This document shows positions 26,800-36,235 of a stretch of DNA of 54,689 bases, one piece after another. Location: NCBI GenBank assembly GCA_002172675.1, contig NETF01000169.1:1-54689 (forward strand), in the 5' to 3' direction. The position numbers and the translations under genes are program-made. Position 1 is the first letter of the stretch. Every line of letters starts with the position of its first letter. The DNA is from an unicellular cyanobacterium SU3 (GTDB taxonomy: Bacteria; Cyanobacteriota; Cyanobacteriia; Cyanobacteriales; Microcystaceae). The notes below the pieces were generated by a model. It made no database searches. It saw only the letters and a program-made list of their open reading frames with translations, and had not been told where the DNA came from.

Positions 26800-26882
26800 G
26801 ATCTCAAGTTATGTGATTTAGCTAAAATGAATATATAAGTACCTAAATTATAGTCAATAATTCGTGACATTGACTATTCTGG

Positions 26883-26918
26883 GATCTTGCACCAGTACAA
26901 GAAAACTTAATAATATAA
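26883..26918. repeat. TTGCACC-family dispersed repeat, copy 1
   Basis: ATCTTGCACCAGTACAAG continues to AAAACTTAATAATATAA. It matches 39696-39731 at nearly every position and, inverted, 40435-40466 at its ends. It lies in the gap between the TM2 and deiminase genes. Confidence 0.65.
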
Positions 26919-26946
26919 GCAGTTATGGAGGTGGTTATAAATAAAC

Positions 26947-27019
26947 GTAAGGTGGGCAATGCTAAGAAAAAGCTTACAAACCTGAACCAGAAACCATTTG
27001 AGACATTAGCCCACCCTAC
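26947..27019. repeat. GTAGGGTGGGCA-family element, copy 6 (73 bp)
   Basis: The left end is GTAAGGTGGGCAATGCTAA and the right end TTAGCCCACCCTAC. The ends are complementary over most of 13 bases, with about 40 bases between them. The architecture matches the element at 10406. It lies downstream of the deiminase gene. Confidence 0.7.
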
Positions 27020-27088
27020 AAGTTTCATCCATTTAATTATGCCTATCTACTCAGCACTCAGTGTTATATGAAAATAGCTGATAGCTAT

Positions 27089-29059
27089 TCAAAACTTCCA
27101 ATCGAACTCCCACCACTTAGTATCAAAAGGCTTACGTCGGGTATTCGTCCCACAATGAATTTCACCACGACTTAGAAAATACGGTTCCCAATCATCAATA
27201 AAATAACACTTTAAACCGAAAGGATCTAATTGATTGCGAACAAATTCTTCCATCTGACATTGTTGATTAATTTTTGGACCAAAGGGCTTCGGAATAGCTA
27301 AATAATTATCCAACACTAACATATTAACCATATTGGGAAAATAGGTTTCAGCCCGTCCGTTATTAACCGCTTCAAATAAAGCCGGTAAATCAATAATGTC
27401 ATCTTCTCCTAAACCGAGTTTATCTTTGAGAAGGATTCGATTCAAATCAATGTAACCTTGAAACCGTTGATTATCCTCAAATAATTTTTCATCCGATAAT
27501 AAATCAGTAATAGCAATTTCTCCATCCTTATAACGTTGAAAAGTGCTACGTTGTTGTTCTTCGCTAAACCCTTTAACAAGAGAATAGTATTGATTAGGAC
27601 TAGCCAATAACAGCTTAAACCCCTTGCCCTCAGAAATAGGAACAAACGTCATAAATTCATCAATATGACCCACATCCAACCAATCAGAAAACAATTCAAT
27701 GGGACTTTGAACTTTTTGTTCATAGAAAAAATCTCTGAGGTTTTTCACCATTCTCGTAGAAAATTGAGAAACATCCGGATGATCCCCACCAAATAAAATG
27801 CGACCGAAAGGATAGTCAACACCATCGACAGAAACTGGGGGACTGACCTCTAAATTACCAAAAGAATCTAACGTACCTGCATCAAGATTGGGTCGCGTAA
27901 TATGACCCACATCAAAGCCAAGAAGTTCTTGTTCAGGAAAATCATCTAAACCGCGATCGCGAGGAGAATCTAACACCACATACATAAAATGACCCGGAGA
28001 TTCACTATAACCAAATTCAATTTCATCTTGCATCCAACGATCATCACGATAAGCTAAAGGAGCGACAACTTCCAACTGTGCTTTCGATTTTCCCACCACC
28101 CGACGAAGGGACTCAATTAAGTCTGCATTAGAACCTGAAGACGTGCGTAAAATATAAACAGTGCGAGGGGTTAGATTATTTGGCATCATAATCCAAGGAG
28201 CAACTTGAAAGCGCACCCAGTCTGTATATAAAACCTCATCATCTTTAACCAAAGAAAGATTGATAAATAAAGCACCATCAAAATTAATATCCATGTAGTG
28301 AAGGGCTTCTACTGCTAAGAAAAGGTCTTTCTCTAGATCCTGTTGGCGTAACCTTCCCCTGGGAAATCTCGGACCGACTAATTCATGGCCACTGTAATCT
28401 AATTCATCAAAAATACGAACATAACGAGAGGTTTTATCACTCACCCAAATTTCTAAATCACAGCCAGACGGTAAACGGTTCGGACCAATATGGCGCACTA
28501 CCATCAAGCTTAAATCTTTGATATCCAAAAAGCCATTAATCCGAGAATCCTTAGAAGAGGGTTCCCGTCTTTGTGAGGTGATATCTTGATCGCTATTAAC
28601 TAAAGCGATCGCACCATAACCGTCTGCGCCACATTTCCAGTCTGCTTTATAAGGATTATTTTCTTCAACCACACCATCTCTATCAGCATCAACATCGAGA
28701 CAAACTTGAAGAACCGTAAAATAAAGGGTATAAGTGGCAATTCTTTGTCGCCGTGAATTGAAAAAGTTAATTTCTAAAATGCGATCGTCGAGTTTTTCGC
28801 TGTAAGTATCAGCTTGTAAGGTGAACGTCTCCGAAAGATCATCATAAGAAATAGAGAACTTTTGAATTCGGGTTGTGTCTGGCTCTAGTTCTTGTAATCT
28901 TAACTCTCCACTGAGTTTTAAATCGATCCATTCAGTGGTAGAAGTAGTCAGAGATTTAATGGGAATCGTAATCGGTTGTTTAGTAACTAAGACCTCTGTT
29001 ATGGAAAAGCGATTATCGCGAGAACTCGATCTGATTTTGGGAAGATTAAGGCTTCTCAT
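27089..29059 (-). CDS. Protein-arginine deiminase homologue
   Basis: Peptidylarginine deiminases convert protein arginine to citrulline in a calcium-dependent reaction. The 656-residue product matches vertebrate PADs in length and in its C-terminal catalytic domain. Asp345 lies in DDRWMQDEIEFGY, His465 and Asp467 in DVGHIDEFMTFVP, and Cys636 in EIHCGTNTRRKPF, followed by WWEF close to the end. These correspond to Asp350, His471, Asp473 and Cys645 of PAD4. The N-terminal half (about 1-300) is beta-rich with a DVDADRDGVVEENNP loop that looks like a calcium site. Cyanobacterial PADs are known and have been proposed as the source of the animal genes. There is no signal peptide. It lies about 120 bp downstream of the haloperoxidase gene on the same strand. 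Confidence 0.92.
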   Translation of the reverse strand: MRSLNLPKIRSSSRDNRFSITEVLVTKQPITIPIKSLTTSTTEWIDLKLSGELRLQELEPDTTRIQKFSISYDDLSETFTLQADTYSEKLDDRILEINFFNSRRQRIATYTLYFTVLQVCLDVDADRDGVVEENNPYKADWKCGADGYGAIALVNSDQDITSQRREPSSKDSRINGFLDIKDLSLMVVRHIGPNRLPSGCDLEIWVSDKTSRYVRIFDELDYSGHELVGPRFPRGRLRQQDLEKDLFLAVEALHYMDINFDGALFINLSLVKDDEVLYTDWVRFQVAPWIMMPNNLTPRTVYILRTSSGSNADLIESLRRVVGKSKAQLEVVAPLAYRDDRWMQDEIEFGYSESPGHFMYVVLDSPRDRGLDDFPEQELLGFDVGHITRPNLDAGTLDSFGNLEVSPPVSVDGVDYPFGRILFGGDHPDVSQFSTRMVKNLRDFFYEQKVQSPIELFSDWLDVGHIDEFMTFVPISEGKGFKLLLASPNQYYSLVKGFSEEQQRSTFQRYKDGEIAITDLLSDEKLFEDNQRFQGYIDLNRILLKDKLGLGEDDIIDLPALFEAVNNGRAETYFPNMVNMLVLDNYLAIPKPFGPKINQQCQMEEFVRNQLDPFGLKCYFIDDWEPYFLSRGEIHCGTNTRRKPFDTKWWEFDWKF

Positions 29060-29182
29060 GTGTCCCTCTAAATATAATGAGTAAGAGCTTCTTTAAGATA
29101 ATTAGGTCAGAGAACAACAAATAGAATATAATTTCAACCCCTTTAAGATTGATGAGTTGGCTTGATGAAGGCCAGAAATGAG

Positions 29183-30853
29183 TTAGACTTCTCTCATCTC
29201 TCCAGTAATTCCTTTAAAACGAAATGTCCCCACTTCTTCACGGTAAGTCTCTTTAATATCCCGTAACATACTGATGGCCATCTTTTCCCCTAAAAGGTTG
29301 CCACCGGTGGCTATACTGGTTCCTGGACATCCTGAGGTGGTTCCATCGGTGCGCCAGTGCATCCCTGCACCATCTCGGAAAAGGGTAATATTGGCAATGA
29401 GCTTATTAAGTTCTCCGTGAACCGTTAACGTTTCATCCCCTGTATAAGCTCTCAAACCCTGACCATCGACCGTCGGAACCACAGGACTAGCAATGGGACA
29501 ATCTTCAAAAAATGCCTTAGCAATGGTTGCACCAGCTGCAACAAAGACAGAGTGTCCTCCTGGATAGGCAGGATGAGCCGGAGAGCCTTCAGGAAAGCCC
29601 ATGGGTAACAACCAAGTTCCCTCTTGGTCTCCCCTGGAAAACTTGATATTTTGTTGTGCGTTGTGTTCACAGATGCGATCAAGTACCTTACTTTTCTGGA
29701 AAACGTCTGCCCCATCTTCAAATAGTTTATTGAAGGTACTATCAAAAGGCTGACCTAAAATACCCCGTCGGAACAATTCTAGGCGTTGTGCATACACTTC
29801 CGGGCGTAAACGCAGATGTACACACCACTTTTGGAACCAAGCGTGTTTCAGCCCATAAACTGCTGCTAAAGCACTATTAACCGTGATATCTGGACCGCCG
29901 AGACTACCAAAAGCTACCGATTTCTCAATCGCTCCTGTATAGGGACTTGCTTGAGAGATTGCAGCCATTTCCCCTAATAAGATAATCGTTGCCCAAAGAC
30001 TCGATTGATGGGGAAAATCCACATGAACCCATTGACCAGCATCCCGTAAGGTAATGAGGTAGCGTCTTCCATCGAGAATATCCGAACCAGTGGGATCGAT
30101 ATCCCCATTATTAACTGCTTTCCAAGTCTCGAAATCCGTCATATAATCTAGTCCCTCTCTGGGATAGAGAGACAATTGACGGATAGGTTGATTCCCAAAA
30201 TTAAAGTCTTTCAGTAAAAATTGAGAAACGTGGGGACCGACATCGCACCCTTCATAAGGTCCACGGAAAATAGTTTGCGGGGTTACTTCAAACCCAAACT
30301 GATCAGCAAATCCTATACAATTAAGATCCTCACAAGCTTCATGAATTAAGGGGCTGTTTTCATATTGATCAAAACGGACATCCCGACATAACGCCATCCA
30401 GTACCGTTCGACCATATCAACCGCAATGTTACGACTGCCAAAAGCAGGAGCAGGTGCCATCCTCGCCCCTTGGGAGTCATTACCAATCAGTTGAAATGAG
30501 TAAGCATTGAGGGGATTGACCTGTTTCCTTTCTCCCCCTCCTAAAATAATCTGTTCAAAAGCCCCTTGAGTTCCTTGAGCGATCGCTGTTAAAAGAGATT
30601 GAAAGGATTGAGACTCAACTAAACCAATATCATTGTGTTTCAAGGCTTTTGTATAAGAACCAAACCCGAAAAAATTAACGTTACGATTGTTCACAGTTAT
30701 CTCGGCATTTTGGAACCGTTGTCGATCTCCGTTAGTGTTAGGATCGTCTGTGATAAATTTATTGAAAGCTGCTTGAGCAGTCTCTTCACGGACTTCTTTG
30801 GCTTCTTGGCGACGAGCTTGAAAATCTCGACTTTGTCCTTGTTCTTGGCTCAT
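29183..30853 (-). CDS. Vanadium-dependent haloperoxidase-type protein (PAP2 superfamily)
   Basis: Vanadium haloperoxidases oxidise halides with hydrogen peroxide to halogenating species. The 556-residue, mainly helical protein contains the three vanadate-pocket motifs: KWCVHLRLRPEVYAQ (Lys and Arg), PAHPAYPGGHSVFVAAGA (general His) and RDGAGMHWRTDGTTSG (Arg, His). In the central motif the usual SGH is GGH, so one vanadate-contact serine is replaced by glycine, which may alter activity. Length and HPAYPGGHS context match cyanobacterial bromo/chloroperoxidase relatives. There is no signal peptide. AGGAG precedes the ATG at 30853. It is co-oriented with the deiminase gene downstream; common transcription is possible but not shown. 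Confidence 0.85.
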   Translation of the reverse strand: MSQEQGQSRDFQARRQEAKEVREETAQAAFNKFITDDPNTNGDRQRFQNAEITVNNRNVNFFGFGSYTKALKHNDIGLVESQSFQSLLTAIAQGTQGAFEQIILGGGERKQVNPLNAYSFQLIGNDSQGARMAPAPAFGSRNIAVDMVERYWMALCRDVRFDQYENSPLIHEACEDLNCIGFADQFGFEVTPQTIFRGPYEGCDVGPHVSQFLLKDFNFGNQPIRQLSLYPREGLDYMTDFETWKAVNNGDIDPTGSDILDGRRYLITLRDAGQWVHVDFPHQSSLWATIILLGEMAAISQASPYTGAIEKSVAFGSLGGPDITVNSALAAVYGLKHAWFQKWCVHLRLRPEVYAQRLELFRRGILGQPFDSTFNKLFEDGADVFQKSKVLDRICEHNAQQNIKFSRGDQEGTWLLPMGFPEGSPAHPAYPGGHSVFVAAGATIAKAFFEDCPIASPVVPTVDGQGLRAYTGDETLTVHGELNKLIANITLFRDGAGMHWRTDGTTSGCPGTSIATGGNLLGEKMAISMLRDIKETYREEVGTFRFKGITGEMREV

Positions 30854-31295
30854 ATGTAAATCTCCTGAATCAATTGCTACTTCAAAATCTTACTACCAAC
30901 AATTCCAAGAATCATCATGTTATTTTAGAAAGTTAATAAAAAGAAAACATTAGTTCATTTTTCTATTAATATACTTTCATCCCAATTTTCTAAAGTCCAT
31001 AGTCATTGCTACCGAGAATATCTTAGTTGTATTGTACTCATACAAAAGCCGAGTCTTTCCTCCTCTAAACCAGTGACTTTCTGATGAGATAATAGAGTAT
31101 ACAATATTCCTTTGAATGATATTTAAACCGATTATTTATCAATTATTAATGACTGAAAGTTCTTTAATCTCTTACTTTTGATAGACAATAAACATTAATT
31201 ATAAAATAATAAATAAAACTCAAGAAAGAGGTGAATTAATATTCTAATACGGTAAGGTTTGTCTACAGAGTACGTTTTAAATCTCGGAGTTTATT
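30854..31295. other. 442-bp divergent intergenic region
   Basis: This lies between the haloperoxidase (minus) and rubredoxin (plus) genes, so it must hold both promoters. It is AT-rich. GGAG at 31286-31289 serves rubredoxin. I see no ORF, repeat or recognisable operator. Confidence 0.5.
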
Positions 31296-31481
31296 ATGCA
31301 AAAGTATATTTGTAATGTTTGCAATTATATTTATGATCCTGTTAAAGGAGATCCCGATTCAGGAATTGAACCAGGCACTCCTTTTGAAGCAATTCCTGAT
31401 GACTGGGAATGTCCACAATGTGGGGCGAAAAAAGCTCAGTTTGAACCCTATGAAGCTGATGCTGCTAGCTTAACTGCCTAG
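31296..31481 (+). CDS. Rubredoxin
   Basis: This is a one-iron electron carrier of 61 residues. Both metal-binding knuckles are present, [10 protein letters not shown] and [11 protein letters not shown], giving the four cysteine ligands, with the usual [20 protein letters not shown] between them. It lacks the C-terminal membrane anchor of the cyanobacterial photosystem II rubredoxin RubA, so it is a soluble form. It is the first gene of a plus-strand series, with YihY 190 bp downstream. It may serve oxygen or peroxide detoxification, an inference from family knowledge. Confidence 0.93.
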   Translation: MQKYICNVCNYIYDPVKGDPDSGIEPGTPFEAIPDDWECPQCGAKKAQFEPYEADAASLTA

Positions 31482-31670
31482 GTTTATACTAAGATATAAT
31501 CTTAGATTTTAAAACTCCTGTTGCTATACCCAGAGCAGCAGGAACATAGAAAAACTGAGTATCTCTATCATTAGATAGAGGCATGAAAATAAATATTAAG
31601 CTATTCCTGACTACAAATAACGAGTTGTATTGTATATGTTATTAATTTAACTTTATGAAAATATAAATAT

Positions 31671-32552
31671 ATGAATTTCAGAATTTTAATCAAATTACTA
31701 AAAGAAACGTTTCAAGAATGGCAAGAAGATGATGCGTCTAGTTTAGCCGCAGCGTTAGCTTATTATACCAGTGTATCTTTAGCACCACTACTAATTATTG
31801 TTATTGCTATTGCCGGGGCTGTTTTTGGAGAAGAAGCGGCAAGAGGTGAAATTGTTAATCAGATTCAAGGGTTAGTAGGAAGAAATGGTGCAGAATTAAT
31901 AGAAACAGCGATTGAAAATGCTAATCAACCACAGGTAAGTAATTTTGCTTCTATCATTAGTATTATCATTTTATTATTTGGTGCATCAGGAGTGTTTGCC
32001 CAACTGCAAAAATCTTTAAATAAAGTGTGGGAAGTAGAAGCAAAATCAGAAGAAGGCTGGAAAAACTTGGTTAGAAAGCGGCTTTTATCATTTTCAGCTA
32101 TCTTAGGTTTAGGCTTTTTATTATTAGTTTCTTTGGTAGTTAGTGCTGCTTTATCAGGGTTAAATCATTATTTAAGTGATCTTATTCCTGGTATTGACTT
32201 CTTATGGCAGATACTCAATTTTGTTTTATCTTTTGCAGTCATTACCCTTGCATTTGGTTTAATGTACCGTTACTTACCCGATGTAAAAATTAGTTGGGGT
32301 GATGTTAAAATTGGTGCAATTATTACAGCATTACTGTTTACCATTGGAAAATTTGCTTTAGGTGTATATTTAGGGCGAGGCAGTTTCGGATCAGTGTATG
32401 GGGCAGCCGGATCTTTAATTATTATTTTGGTTTGGGTTTATTACTCTGCTCAAATCCTCTTTTTTGGCGCAGAATTTACCCAAGTTTATGCAAGGCGTTA
32501 CGGCTCTAAAATTGTTCCCAATAAGCACGCCCAATTCATTGATCAAGAATAA
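31671..32552 (+). CDS. YihY/BrkB-family inner-membrane protein
   Basis: This 293-residue protein matches the YihY (former BrkB) family. The N-terminal DDASSLAAALAYYTSVSLAPLLII, the central FGASGVFAQLQKSLNKVW, and RYLPDVKISWGDVKIGAIITALLF with YGAAGSLIIILVWVYYSAQILFFGAEFTQVYA are family landmarks. Six transmembrane helices are evident. The biochemical function of the family is unknown; older annotation as ribonuclease BN is wrong. The start at 31671 lacks a good Shine-Dalgarno. Confidence 0.9.
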   Translation: MNFRILIKLLKETFQEWQEDDASSLAAALAYYTSVSLAPLLIIVIAIAGAVFGEEAARGEIVNQIQGLVGRNGAELIETAIENANQPQVSNFASIISIIILLFGASGVFAQLQKSLNKVWEVEAKSEEGWKNLVRKRLLSFSAILGLGFLLLVSLVVSAALSGLNHYLSDLIPGIDFLWQILNFVLSFAVITLAFGLMYRYLPDVKISWGDVKIGAIITALLFTIGKFALGVYLGRGSFGSVYGAAGSLIIILVWVYYSAQILFFGAEFTQVYARRYGSKIVPNKHAQFIDQE

Positions 32553-32863
32553 GTTAATCAGTTTTCATTTTCCAGGAAATACAGGAAAAAATCTAACTTT
32601 TGGTAGAGTCTGTCCTGTGAAATATCCTTCTCTGTAGATACAAAGAGAATTCGTTATTTGATTAAAATTATTATATCCCAAAGAATAATCTAGATTCGTA
32701 GGTCAACTTCACAAAAAGTCATCGGTAATTAGCCGAATGCTACAAAAAAGGTTTACTTTTACAGGTTCTTCAAAGAGATAATCGCAACTATAAGATTATT
32801 TCTAAAGTGAATTAAAAACTTTAAGAGAGCAAAAAAGAAAAAGCAAACTTTGGGATTAATCCT
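32553..32863. other. 311-bp gap
   Basis: AT-rich sequence between the YihY gene and the repeat-containing membrane protein. No ORF, strong hairpin or repeat family member was recognised. Confidence 0.5.
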
Positions 32864-35800
32864 GTGCATACATTAGACATTAGATATACCAATATGATAG
32901 TCAATTCAACTGTTAATCTTAGTGACATTTGGTTAGCACAAACCCTAAACGAACCCCCTATTGAATCATTACAAGACGCTGCCTTAGTATTTAGTGGTCC
33001 GCAGTTTTTTACGGCCTTAATCGCGGGAGTCGTCCTCGCCTTTGCCTTTCAATTATTATTAACTAATCTAGGAGTTGCCGTCGGAATTTCCTTTGCGGGG
33101 GGTTCCTCATCAAACCATCATTCCCATAAGGATGATCATGGTTTAGGTCACACCATTCAAAAAGTGAGTCTTGTCCTAGGGTTAGGCACTTTAATCAGTG
33201 TAACCGTAGCCTTATTTTTCGCTTGTTTGTTAGCCATTAAACTCAGTTTATTTGTTTCTCCCCTCTCAGGAGCGATCGTCGGTTTAGTGATTTGGGGAAC
33301 CTATTTTTCTCTAATGGTTTGGATCAGTTCAACCACCGTTGGTTCTTTCCTGGGTTCAGTGGTGAATACCGCTACATCTGGGTTTCAAGCTATCATGGGA
33401 ACCGCTACAGCTGCCCTTGGTGCCGATGCCGCCAGTAAAAAAGTCGTAAATACCGCAGAAGCTACCGTTGCTGCCGTACGGCGCGAAATAGGAGAAGCGA
33501 TCGATCCCATCACCTTACGGGAAAATGTAGAAGATTATCTATCTACTTTACGACCTGAACCCCTTAACTTAGATAAGTTGGCCTCAGATATCGAAAACCT
33601 CATCGACGAAAAAGATTTACAAGAGATTAGCTCAAGGGATGATTTACCGAAACTCGATCGCCAAACCTTCATCGACTTAGTTTCCAACCGTAGCGATCTC
33701 TCCCAACGGGATATTAACCGCATCGCCGATAAACTCGAAACCGTCTGGGAAAATGTCACCAAAAAATTACCCACTCAACGAGACACTCTCACAGAAGTAA
33801 CAGACTTTATCAAATCAGCCACCAAAGAACAGTTATTAGGGGGAGAATTAACCCAAAAATTAGATCGTTTAGTCGAAGAGATGCGAAAACGCCGACAATC
33901 TGAGAATCCTGGGATGTTGTCTCACGCTATGACCACGGGTTTACATAGTATGATGGGAATGGTCATGGGACGCACTGATTTATCTTCTATAGACATTGAT
34001 CAAATTGTCTCTCAAATTAACGAAATTAAAGAAAAAGTCACCGAGCAAAGTGACAAACTGGCCAACCATCTAACCACCAGCAATGGTAACGGTAATGGTC
34101 ATCATCTCCATGACGAGATCGAAACTTATCTGCTCAATGCTTATCCTTGGAATTTACAACCCGGTACCCTTAGCCACGAATTTCAAGACCTTCTTTATCA
34201 AACCCAACCCAACCCAGAAATGATGGCTCAAGAGTTAGAGACCATTGATCGGTCTGAGTTTACGACATTGCTACAAAAAAAGGGAATTTTAACCCAAGAA
34301 AAAATTGAAACAACGGCCAATATTCTCGAAAAAAATCGCTTAGAAGTTCTCGAAACTGCTTACGCTGCGGTTGAAGAACAAAAACGCCGAAAACTCCTCA
34401 GTGATGTTAAACGCTATCTTTATAACACACCCAAAGAAGACCTTCTCAACCCTGAGAAACTTCAGATCCAGTTCAAGCCTATTTTAAGCGATCGCAATGC
34501 TGATGAAGGTGAATTAAAACGCCGTTTAGCTCAGTTTGACGTTCCCACCTTTGAACGCTTATTAATAGAACGTCACGATATCGAAGTCGGTGAAACCATT
34601 TTTATCACCCCCAAACTAGAAGAGATTCATCAGCAAGTCATCCAAGAAAGCGAAGACCAACAAGCAGCCATTCAAGGAAAAGTTGACCAGCAATGGCTGA
34701 AACTACAAACCTATCTCAAAGAAACCGACAAAGAACAACTTCATCCCCAAGCTATTAAACAAGAGTTAAAATTACTCTTAGATGATCCCCAAGCAGGTGC
34801 CAAGTTGTTACGAGCTAGGGCTTCTCGGTTTGATCGCGATACTTTAGTCCAGTTGCTTAGTCAACGGGAAGATTTGAGCGAACGCCAAGCTAACGAAATT
34901 CTTGATCAAGTTGAGAGTGTGTGGACCACCTTACTGGCTTTACCTAGTCAGTTGGCCGGTCAAATCGAAGAACAATATGAGCAAATCGTCTCAGCCATTG
35001 CTGATTATTTAAGAAACACCGACAAAGCAGAATTGAACCCAGATGGGATCAAACGGGATTTAACCAAGCTTTTAACCCGGCCTCAAGTCGGTTTAGCCGC
35101 CATTAGACAGCGTTTAAGTATGATGGATCGGGATACTTTGGTACAGTTGCTCAGTCAACGAGATGATTTAAGCGAAGCCGAAGTTAACCATATTATTGAT
35201 CAGGTAATGGCAACCCTACGGCAAATTATTAAAGCACCTCAACGCATCGCCAAAGAAGCCGTAGCCCAGGTGCAACAGTTTGAAACAGCCCTAGAAGATT
35301 ATCTGCGATCAACCGATCGCCAAGAACTCAAACCCGAAGGGATTAAACGAGATGTACGCCTATTGCTCAACGATCCTAAAGCAGGGGCCGAGAGTTTACA
35401 GCAACGCTTAGCTTCCTTTGACCGAGAGACTTTAGTGGCTTTATTGTCTCAACGGGATGATATCAGCGAAGAAGAGGTGAATCAGATCATTGATACGATT
35501 TTAGAGGTTCGTAATCAATTCTTGCATCAGATCGACCTGGTTAAACAACGAATTCAAGCCGCTATTGACCGTATTTTAGACAAAATTCGCCGTTACTTGA
35601 ATAGTTTAGAGCGTCCTGAACTGAATTATCAGGGTATTCGCCATGATCTTCATGAATTGTTTCATGATCCTCAAGCTGGGTTTGAAGCCTTGCGCGATCG
35701 CTTCTCTCAAGTCGACCGTGACACGGTGATCGCCATCTTAGAATCACGGGATGATATTTCTCACGCCCAAGCAGAGCGCATTGTCGGGCAAGTTGAACAG

Positions 35801-35998
35801 ACTCGCAATCGCATTTTACAACGAGCCGAACGCATCCAAAAAGAGGCTAAATTACGCTTAGAACAAGTTAAAGAACAAGCGCAACACCAAGCTAGGGAAA
35901 CCAAAAAAGCAGCCGCTACTGCTGCTTGGTGGCTCTTCTTTACCGCTTTAGTGTCTGGAATCGCTTCAGCTTGGGGTGGAGCGATCTCAGCCGGATAA
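32864..35998 (+). CDS. Large membrane protein with seven ~95-residue helical repeats
   Basis: I do not know a function. The 1044 residues begin with three hydrophobic segments (about 44-75, 100-130, 133-160). Seven repeats follow from about 223 to 985, each opening with YL..(T/S)(D/E)...L and closing with DR(D/E)TLV.LLSQR.D.SE...N.I.DQV. The last four are very similar to each other and the first three have diverged. A transmembrane segment ends the protein (AAWWLFFTALVSGIASAWGGA). The repeats look like paired amphipathic helices, so a long rod or membrane-shaping element between two anchors is possible. GTG 32864 is the longest start; ATG at 32894 (MIVNST) is an alternative. A GC-stem terminator follows at 36022. 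Confidence 0.7.
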   Translation: MHTLDIRYTNMIVNSTVNLSDIWLAQTLNEPPIESLQDAALVFSGPQFFTALIAGVVLAFAFQLLLTNLGVAVGISFAGGSSSNHHSHKDDHGLGHTIQKVSLVLGLGTLISVTVALFFACLLAIKLSLFVSPLSGAIVGLVIWGTYFSLMVWISSTTVGSFLGSVVNTATSGFQAIMGTATAALGADAASKKVVNTAEATVAAVRREIGEAIDPITLRENVEDYLSTLRPEPLNLDKLASDIENLIDEKDLQEISSRDDLPKLDRQTFIDLVSNRSDLSQRDINRIADKLETVWENVTKKLPTQRDTLTEVTDFIKSATKEQLLGGELTQKLDRLVEEMRKRRQSENPGMLSHAMTTGLHSMMGMVMGRTDLSSIDIDQIVSQINEIKEKVTEQSDKLANHLTTSNGNGNGHHLHDEIETYLLNAYPWNLQPGTLSHEFQDLLYQTQPNPEMMAQELETIDRSEFTTLLQKKGILTQEKIETTANILEKNRLEVLETAYAAVEEQKRRKLLSDVKRYLYNTPKEDLLNPEKLQIQFKPILSDRNADEGELKRRLAQFDVPTFERLLIERHDIEVGETIFITPKLEEIHQQVIQESEDQQAAIQGKVDQQWLKLQTYLKETDKEQLHPQAIKQELKLLLDDPQAGAKLLRARASRFDRDTLVQLLSQREDLSERQANEILDQVESVWTTLLALPSQLAGQIEEQYEQIVSAIADYLRNTDKAELNPDGIKRDLTKLLTRPQVGLAAIRQRLSMMDRDTLVQLLSQRDDLSEAEVNHIIDQVMATLRQIIKAPQRIAKEAVAQVQQFETALEDYLRSTDRQELKPEGIKRDVRLLLNDPKAGAESLQQRLASFDRETLVALLSQRDDISEEEVNQIIDTILEVRNQFLHQIDLVKQRIQAAIDRILDKIRRYLNSLERPELNYQGIRHDLHELFHDPQAGFEALRDRFSQVDRDTVIAILESRDDISHAQAERIVGQVEQTRNRILQRAERIQKEAKLRLEQVKEQAQHQARETKKAAATAAWWLFFTALVSGIASAWGGAISAG

Positions 35999-36021
35999 TT
36001 CGGTCATTGCAACAAGCATAG

Positions 36022-36047
36022 GGGCGCAAACCTTGCGTCCTTTTTTT
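36022..36047 (+). terminator. Rho-independent terminator after repeat membrane protein
   Basis: GGGCGCAA pairs with TTGCGTCC (one G-T) across a three-base loop, followed directly by seven T. It is 23 bp after the stop codon. Confidence 0.85.
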
Positions 36048-36235
36048 GATATTTGATAATTAATTATTCTATCGGTTTAAATTAGCAAAAACTAGCGATT
36101 TTCCTCAGATATAATCAGTCTTTCTCAGGTTCTAATTAAACTAAATTTGACTTCAACCTAGAGATAGATACTAATTAATAATAAACTTTTTAAACTAGAC
36201 TTTAGGCTTTCAAATAATAGACAGGAGATTTCTAT

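Noticed and set aside
31296-31481. Assignment of the rubredoxin as photosystem II assembly factor RubA.
   Set aside because: The C-terminal transmembrane anchor of RubA is missing and the ycf48/psbE neighbourhood is absent.
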